A DNA stretch of 12,500 bases, taken from the NCBI GenBank assembly GCA_017538465.1, contig JAFYIW010000108.1, positions 1 through 12,500 of the forward strand, read 5' to 3'. Made by a program: the position numbers and the translations under genes. Shown here one piece after another: positions 7,700 through 12,500 of this stretch (its first letter is position 1; each line of letters opens with the position of its first letter). The notes below the pieces were generated by a model. The model saw only the letters and a program-made list of their open reading frames with translations. It did no database searches and had not been told where the DNA came from. Source of the stretch: Victivallales bacterium. GTDB lineage: Bacteria > Verrucomicrobiota > Lentisphaeria > Oligosphaerales > Oligosphaeraceae.

Positions 7700-8473
7700 A
7701 TGACATCGGTCAAAACAAAAGTGCGCGGCAATCGCGCATCGGCGTCTTATTCCTTTACCCTTATCGAGCTTCTCGTCGTCATCGCCATCATCGCCATCCT
7801 GGCGGCCATGCTTCTGCCGGCCCTCGCGAAGGCACGCGGGAAAGCAAGGCGAATCAGCTGCGTGAACAACCTCCGACAAATCGGGCTGTTCCATACCCTC
7901 TATACTGCAGATTTCGACGACGATTTCGTCACCCTGCTTACCTACGAAGGCGGCTGGGATGCCTGCTACGACGAAAACTGGGCCATGAACAAACCTGGCT
8001 ACCTGGCCATCGGGCTGGCGGCCCACGAGTCCGCCGACAGCAGCAAGCTCTACCAGTGCCCCTCCGCCCACGGCTACACCAAGTCGTATGTCACGCCGTA
8101 TGCGGGCTATGGCTACAACGAATGCCTGGGGTTTGACATCTACAACCCGAAAACCAAGCGGTGCTTCAAGGCATCACGCGTGAGACGTCCAGCTCGCATC
8201 CTGTTGAATGCGGACGCCGGATACCGGGACAGCTACACCGGCATCTACGAAATCACCAGTTATCTCCGCGCCCCAGAAGAGGGCGGCAAGGGCTTCGGCG
8301 CCTACCACGAATCCGGGACAGTCGATTTTCGGCATGACGGCTTCGCAGTGGTCTCCTACACGGATTGCCATGTCGCGACGGTCACCAAGATATACACCGT
8401 CCCCCCCGCGGGCGACGGCCGGCGCACGGGCTTTATCACCCAGGACAACTGGGGCTACGACCCCGAATTGTAG
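7700..8473 (+). CDS. Prepilin-like protein downstream of the cobalamin riboswitch
   Basis: The 257-residue product has a basic 18-residue leader (MTSVKTKVRGNRASASYS), then FTLIELLVVIAIIAILAAML (Glu23 at +5), LLPALAKARGKARRISC and NNLRQIG, placing it with PVC pseudopilin-like (DUF1559-type) proteins. The C-terminal part has a variant end, YTDCHVATV, where relatives usually show a DGH motif. Residue -1 is Ser rather than Gly. The ATG follows AGGAG (7685-7689) with a 10-base spacer, and this SD lies in the riboswitch expression-platform hairpin. The helix should anchor it in the inner membrane with the globular part outside. The sequence does not show whether it forms fibres, serves uptake or binds a ligand. 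Control by B12 suggests a cobalamin-related envelope role, which is inference. No known B12 gene is adjacent. Confidence 0.85.
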   Translation: MTSVKTKVRGNRASASYSFTLIELLVVIAIIAILAAMLLPALAKARGKARRISCVNNLRQIGLFHTLYTADFDDDFVTLLTYEGGWDACYDENWAMNKPGYLAIGLAAHESADSSKLYQCPSAHGYTKSYVTPYAGYGYNECLGFDIYNPKTKRCFKASRVRRPARILLNADAGYRDSYTGIYEITSYLRAPEEGGKGFGAYHESGTVDFRHDGFAVVSYTDCHVATVTKIYTVPPAGDGRRTGFITQDNWGYDPEL

Positions 8474-8484
8474 CTCCGGGGACT

Positions 8485-8501
8485 AATCGTCTGTGACGAT
8501 T
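8485..8501 (+). terminator. Small hairpin after the riboswitch-controlled gene
   Basis: AATCGTC (8485-8491) and GACGATT (8495-8501) pair perfectly around TGT, 12 bases after the stop codon. There is no proper T-run, so it is a weak terminator candidate and transcription may continue into the exporter operon. Confidence 0.4.
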
Positions 8502-8507
8502 TGAAAT

Positions 8508-8579
8508 TGGCAGATACGGATTATTGGCCGCTAGGGGCTATAGTATCTGCCATGCGATATCATGAGACAGTCCATGGCA
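8508..8579 (+). promoter_or_regulatory. Two mutually exclusive hairpins in the leader of the ABC exporter operon
   Basis: TGGCAGATAC (8508-8517) pairs perfectly with GTATCTGCCA (8543-8552), 10 bp. TGCCATG (8548-8554) pairs perfectly with CATGGCA (8573-8579), 7 bp. Both use bases 8548-8552, so only one can form. Further small stems follow (CCGGG 8599-8603/CCCGG 8610-8614; GTGCA 8616-8620/TGCAC 8636-8640) before the GGAGG at 8659-8663. This could be an attenuator or a DNA operator; the first dyad could also bind a regulator. Confidence 0.4.
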
Positions 8580-8670
8580 TGACGCGCCGCCTACGAAACC
8601 GGGATTACGCCCGGCGTGCAATCTATATGACCACCTGCACTTTGGCGGGGAAACCCTCGGAGGCCGACTG

Positions 8671-10410
8671 ATGTCATGGAAATACATCAAGCCGTATTTC
8701 CCCTGGGCGGTGACCGCCGCGCTCTTCATGTTGGGAGAGGTCCTCATGGACCTGCTTCAGCCCAGCCTGATGCGCCACATCGTGGATGACGGCGTGCTGG
8801 GAATTACCCAGGGCAATGGCGACCTCGGACTTATTCTGCGGATGGGTGCGCTGATGATTGGGCTGGTACTCCTGGGAGGGCTGTGCGGCTCTCTCAACAA
8901 TGCCTTCACCAACTACGCCAGTCAGAATATCGGGAACCTCCTGCGCAAGGACTGCTTCCGGAAAATCCTCGGATTCTCCCTCCCCCAGGTGGAGCAATTC
9001 GGAGCGGGCACGCTGATCACCCGCGTGACCAACGACGTCTCGCAGGTCGAACAGCTGGTTTCGCAATTCATACGCGGATTGATTCGCACCACGATGCTCT
9101 CACTGGGTAGCCTTTATTTTCTTTTCCGAATGACGCCCCGCTTCGGCATGGTGGTGCTGTGCTTCCTGCCCGTGATGGGCTTGGTGCTTCTATTATGCCT
9201 GAGACGCGTGAATCCCATTTTCACCCAAATGCAAAGCCAATTGGACACGCTCAACGCGCTGATGCAGGAGGACATCACCGGCATCCGCATCATCAAAGCC
9301 TGCGTGCGCGAGGCCTACGAGAAACTGCGCTTCGGCAAGGCCAATGGCGAGCTGCTCAAGACGCAGCTGTCGCTGATGCTCCTCTTCTCCTTCATGTTCC
9401 CGACGCTGAACCTGCTGATTTCCCTGGCGATGGTCACCATCATCTACGTCGGTTCGCTGGGAATCGGGAACGGGATGACCTCCCCAGGTTCCATCATGGC
9501 CGCCACCACCTACGCCATGACGCTGGGAAACGCGCTTTTCATGTGCACGATGCTTCTTCAGTCGGTCGCCCGCGGCGCCGCCTCCTGGAAGCGCCTCCGC
9601 GAAATCCTCAATTTGGAGCCCGGACTGCCGGACGGCACTTTCGATGGCGACACACCCACCCATGGTCGCATCGAACTCCGAGATGTCTCTTTCTCCTACC
9701 CGGGTGCCGTCACTCCCGTGCTTCGGCACGTGAACCTGACCATCGAGCCTGGCCAGACCATCGCCGTCATCGGCGCCACAGGATGCGGAAAAACCACTCT
9801 GGCCAATTTGATCCCACGCTTCTACGAGACGACGCAAGGCGCGGTGCTCCTGGACGGCGTGGACGTGAGGGAGTATGCTCAGAACGCCCTGCGTGACAAA
9901 GTCGCCTTTGCGCTCCAGAAAAGCGAACTGTTCAGCACCACCATCCGCGAGAACATCGCCTGGGGGCGGCCCGAGGCCACCAACGAGGAGATTCGCGCCG
10001 CCGCCCGCATCGCCCAGGCGGAGGAGTTCATCCTGGCCACGCCAGATGGCTATGACACCGTCGTGGCCGAACGCGGAAACAGCCTCTCCGGTGGACAACG
10101 CCAGCGCATCGCCATCGCGCGGGCCATCCTCCGGAACTCCGACATCCTGATCTTTGACGACGCCACCAGCGCCCTGGACCTCAAGACCGAGGCGCTCCTC
10201 ACCGCCGCTTTGCGCAACCACCATCCAGGACAAACCCGCATCGTGATCGCCCAGCGCATCGCCTCCGTGCGACACGCTGACCGCATCGTGGTGATGGAAA
10301 ATGGTGCTATTCTTGCCGGCGGCACGCATGCGGAACTGATGCAGAAATGCCCCGCCTATCAGGAAATCTATGCTTCGCAATTGGGCGAAAAGGAGGACGC
10401 AGTTGGCTAG
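8671..10410 (+). CDS. ABC exporter half-transporter with degenerate catalytic site (heterodimer subunit A)
   Basis: The 579-residue protein has the exporter order: a six-helix transmembrane domain (about 1-310) and an ATPase domain. Walker A is GATGCGKTT (368-376) and the signature LSGGQ (472-476) is canonical. Walker B reads ILIFDD (492-497), so the catalytic Glu is Asp497, and the switch His is replaced by Gln528 (IVIAQRI). These are the marks of the degenerate half of heterodimeric exporters such as TM287/288, BmrCD and YheI/YheH. The inner-membrane pair is expected to export lipids, peptides or drugs; the substrate cannot be read from sequence. ATG 8671 has a strong GGAGG (8659-8663) seven bases upstream. 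Its 3' end overlaps the partner gene by eight bases, indicating translational coupling. Confidence 0.93.
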   Translation: MSWKYIKPYFPWAVTAALFMLGEVLMDLLQPSLMRHIVDDGVLGITQGNGDLGLILRMGALMIGLVLLGGLCGSLNNAFTNYASQNIGNLLRKDCFRKILGFSLPQVEQFGAGTLITRVTNDVSQVEQLVSQFIRGLIRTTMLSLGSLYFLFRMTPRFGMVVLCFLPVMGLVLLLCLRRVNPIFTQMQSQLDTLNALMQEDITGIRIIKACVREAYEKLRFGKANGELLKTQLSLMLLFSFMFPTLNLLISLAMVTIIYVGSLGIGNGMTSPGSIMAATTYAMTLGNALFMCTMLLQSVARGAASWKRLREILNLEPGLPDGTFDGDTPTHGRIELRDVSFSYPGAVTPVLRHVNLTIEPGQTIAVIGATGCGKTTLANLIPRFYETTQGAVLLDGVDVREYAQNALRDKVAFALQKSELFSTTIRENIAWGRPEATNEEIRAAARIAQAEEFILATPDGYDTVVAERGNSLSGGQRQRIAIARAILRNSDILIFDDATSALDLKTEALLTAALRNHHPGQTRIVIAQRIASVRHADRIVVMENGAILAGGTHAELMQKCPAYQEIYASQLGEKEDAVG

Positions 10411-12211
10411 TCCCGCAAAATCCTCCCAAGCCCCGCCGCGTCCTGCACGCCCCAACCACTTCGCCGAGGTGGACCATGCCGCCAATGTCAGGGGCACCAT
10501 CCGGAGAATCGGACGCTATTTTGGTGCCGAACCGGGACTGGTGCTAGGCACCTTGGCATTCGTTCTGGGCGGCACTCTCTGCACCGTGGCTGCGCCAACC
10601 ATCATCAGCCACGCCATTGACCTGATCGCACAGGTGGCCAACGGCAGCCTCCCCGCCACCCTGCTGGCCCTGGTGCTGCTTCTGCTCATCGGGGAGGGGC
10701 TCCAGCTGCTCCAGGGATTCGCCACCGCACGCCTTAGCCTGCGCATCGTCCAACGACTGCGCGAGGAGCTTTTCGGCAAGGTCGTGGATCTCCCGCTGAA
10801 ATATCTGGATGGACATTCGCACGGTGATGTCATGAGCCGGATGACCAATGACATCGAGATGATCTCCATGACCGTCTCCATGGCTCTGCCTACCTTCTTC
10901 TCCGGCATCCTGACCATCATCGGTGTGATGGCGGTGATGTTCTACCACTGCTGGCAGCTTACCCTTTTGAGCTGCCTCTCCGTTGTCCTCACCCTCGGCG
11001 CAACCAGATTCCTCTCCGCCAAAGTCAGGAAGTTCTCCCGACGGCGTCAAGAACTGCTGGGCAAACTCAACGGAACCGTCGAGGAACAGGTCGCCGGATA
11101 TCGCACAGTGGTCGCCTGCAATCACCAAAAGGCAACCATCGACGCCTTCGCGCAGACCTCCGACCACCTAACTTCAGCAGGCATCCGAATGGAAATCTTC
11201 GCCGGCGTGATGGGACCAGTCATGAACTGCATCGGCAACATCGGATTCGTCATCATCGCCGCCTGCGGGGGATATTTCGCATATCGGGGAATCATCTCCG
11301 TCGGCATCATTGCCGCCTTCATCCTCTACGCCAAGCAGTTCGCACGCCCCGTCAACATGATCGCCCAAATCTACGGGCAACTCCAGACCGCCGTCGCCGG
11401 CGCCGAACGAGTCTTCACTGTCATGGACGAAGAATCAGAGGACCCTAGCGGAAAGCCAATGCACGACGGCACCTCGGCCCACCTCGAGTTCCGACACGTC
11501 AATTTCTCCTACCTCCCCGGAAAACCAGTCATCCAGGATTTCACTCTCCCCGTCCCAACTGGCCAGAAAATCGCCGTCGTCGGAGCTACCGGCTCCGGCA
11601 AAACTACCATCGCTAACCTGTTGCTACGCTTTTATGACCCAGATAATGGCCAAATCTTAATCAATGGACAAAATTTGTCCGAAATGGCCAGAGGTTCATT
11701 ACGGCGACAGGTGGCAATCGTTTTGCAGGACACGGTGTTGTTCACGGACACGGTGGAGAGCAACTTGCGATATGCAAATGCCGACGCCACCCCGGAGCAG
11801 TTAAATTATGCCATTGACGCCAGCCACTGCCGCGAGGTCATCGACCATCTCCCCGATGGTCTGGACACGATTCTGACGGGTGCGGGAGCAAATCTGAGCC
11901 AGGGACAGCGACAGCTGCTGGCCATCGCGCGGGCCTTTGTCGCCGACCCGCGCATTTTGATCTTCGACGAGGCGACCTCCTCGGTGGACACCCGCACGGA
12001 GAAGGCCATCCAGACCGCAATGCAAAGGGTGATGCGCAACCGCACCTCCATCATCATCGCCCATCGGCTTTCCACCATCCGTGACGCGGACCTCATCGTG
12101 GTCATGGACCAGGGTCGCATTGTAGAGCAAGGCAACCACGAAGAGCTTCTTGCGCAACGCGGCAAATACCACGAACTCTACATGACCCAATTCGCCGGTC
12201 TGGCAACCTGA
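10403..12211 (+). CDS. ABC exporter half-transporter with catalytic Glu (heterodimer subunit B)
   Basis: From TTG 10403 the product has 602 residues: a Pro/Ala-rich N-terminal extension (about 30 residues), a six-helix transmembrane domain, and an ATPase domain. The latter has Walker A GATGSGKTT (394-402), Walker B ILIFDE (Asp522, catalytic Glu523) and switch His554 (IIIAHRLST). Its signature is LSQGQ (498-502) instead of LSGGQ. In a heterodimer this altered signature faces the degenerate Walker B of subunit A, while the intact signature of A faces the intact residues here, giving one dead and one active ATP site. The start is chosen because AGGAGG (10391-10396) lies six bases before TTG 10403; an ATG at 10370 would add 11 residues and a 41-bp overlap, with weaker SD support. 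It is followed 14 bp later by the terminal inverted-repeat element. Confidence 0.92.
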   Translation: MASPAKSSQAPPRPARPNHFAEVDHAANVRGTIRRIGRYFGAEPGLVLGTLAFVLGGTLCTVAAPTIISHAIDLIAQVANGSLPATLLALVLLLLIGEGLQLLQGFATARLSLRIVQRLREELFGKVVDLPLKYLDGHSHGDVMSRMTNDIEMISMTVSMALPTFFSGILTIIGVMAVMFYHCWQLTLLSCLSVVLTLGATRFLSAKVRKFSRRRQELLGKLNGTVEEQVAGYRTVVACNHQKATIDAFAQTSDHLTSAGIRMEIFAGVMGPVMNCIGNIGFVIIAACGGYFAYRGIISVGIIAAFILYAKQFARPVNMIAQIYGQLQTAVAGAERVFTVMDEESEDPSGKPMHDGTSAHLEFRHVNFSYLPGKPVIQDFTLPVPTGQKIAVVGATGSGKTTIANLLLRFYDPDNGQILINGQNLSEMARGSLRRQVAIVLQDTVLFTDTVESNLRYANADATPEQLNYAIDASHCREVIDHLPDGLDTILTGAGANLSQGQRQLLAIARAFVADPRILIFDEATSSVDTRTEKAIQTAMQRVMRNRTSIIIAHRLSTIRDADLIVVMDQGRIVEQGNHEELLAQRGKYHELYMTQFAGLAT

Positions 12212-12217
12212 CGATTT

Positions 12218-12445
12218 TCTCAAAACGCTTTGTTCCCCGTGAGGGCACCTTAATAGCCGCGAAGCGGCGAGCGCACTGGGTACGCGACCATGCGTAACCG
12301 CCTGCAAGTGCCTGAAAGGCACGCGGCCGGCGGGGCCGGCACCACCAGAATCCTGCGCCCGAAAAGGGCGCGATAACCCTTGGATTAAAGACAAAACGAA
12401 AACTCTGCCGTTAGGTGCCCTCTCGGGGAACAAAGCATCTCAAAA
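12218..12445. repeat. 8-bp direct repeats flanking the terminal inverted-repeat element
   Basis: TCTCAAAA occurs at 12218-12225 and again at 12438-12445, immediately outside the 212-bp inverted-repeat element. This is the arrangement expected of a target-site duplication. The sequence is A-rich and simple, and an inverted copy also occurs at 12486-12493, so chance is not excluded. Confidence 0.45.
12226..12437. mobile_element. 212-bp inverted-repeat element: MITE-like insertion or structured RNA
   Basis: GCTTTGTTCCCCG (12227-12239) pairs perfectly with CGGGGAACAAAGC (12424-12436). After one T-T mismatch, GAGGGCACCT (12241-12250) pairs with AGGTGCCCTC (12413-12422), so 23 of 24 positions pair. 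Inside are four clean hairpins: GCCGC 12256-12260/GCGGC 12264-12268, GTGCCT 12308-12313/AGGCAC 12317-12322, GCCGGC 12326-12331/GCCGGC 12335-12340, and GCGCCC 12355-12360/GGGCGC 12366-12371. Three have GAA-type loops. An outer stem, AATCC 12349-12353/GGATT 12382-12386, encloses the last one. No gene is encoded. With the flanking 8-bp repeats it looks like a MITE; the dense folding also fits a noncoding RNA or an unusual 3' structure ending the exporter operon. Confidence 0.5.
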
Positions 12446-12500
12446 AATCTTGAGAAACAATTGCGCTAGAATGACTTTCATGACTTTTTGAGAACGGGCT

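Noticed and set aside
7700..8473. A c-di-GMP or cGAMP (GEMM) riboswitch before the pilin-like gene, as known for some pilin genes
   Set aside because: The leader lacks the GEMM core motifs, whereas the GGTGAGAGTCC and CTGTCGCGCAACCGTA segments match the cobalamin core.
9193..10500. Long leftward open frame antisense to the first exporter gene
   Set aside because: The plus strand encodes clear Walker A, signature and Walker B motifs; the antisense frame has no motif and is a composition by-product.
12226..12437. 6S RNA, tmRNA, SRP RNA or RNase P RNA
   Set aside because: The fold is several separate hairpins rather than the 6S rod. There is no tRNA-like CCA end, no SRP GNAR/GGAA domain and no RNase P universal core motif.

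Overview
The window probably comes from a PVC-group bacterium, most likely Lentisphaerota (Victivallales-like). The basis is two short proteins with the N-terminal block FTLIELLVVIAIIAILA followed by LLP-LAKAR and C-NNL-QIG, a protein type found in large numbers in that phylum, together with a fairly high GC content. This is inference, not proof. No rRNA, tRNA, CRISPR array or phage gene was seen.

Left part (1-3500): the 3' end of a ClpC/ClpA-type AAA+ unfoldase gene enters from the left edge. A leftward prepilin-like gene follows, with its own consensus-like promoter, Shine-Dalgarno and hairpin terminator. Next is leftward typA/bipA, a ribosome-associated GTPase.

Middle part (3501-7406): a rightward zinc-acquisition locus. 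It starts with an AT-rich palindrome, then a small membrane-anchored His/Cys protein, a ZnuA-type lipoprotein with a His-rich loop, the ABC ATPase ZnuC, and a ZnuB permease fused in frame to a C-terminal lipobox-bearing domain. The parts cover capture, energy, transport and probably accessory metal handling at the cell surface. The small protein, the substrate-binding protein and the lipoprotein domain resemble sets I recall from Firmicutes zinc loci.

Right part (7407-12500): a cobalamin-riboswitch-like RNA lies directly upstream of a second prepilin-like gene, an unexpected pairing. A two-gene operon follows for a heterodimeric ABC exporter, in which one half carries the degenerate catalytic residues and the other the degenerate signature motif. 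The window ends with a 212-bp element closed by a 24-position inverted repeat, full of small hairpins and flanked by an 8-bp direct repeat. It could be a MITE-like insertion or a structured RNA; a retron-type RNA is a weaker possibility.

The best candidates for something new are the riboswitch/pilin pairing, the terminal inverted-repeat element, and the ZnuB-lipoprotein fusion. A 33-bp hairpin-forming repeat occurs twice, at 524-556 and 7434-7466.
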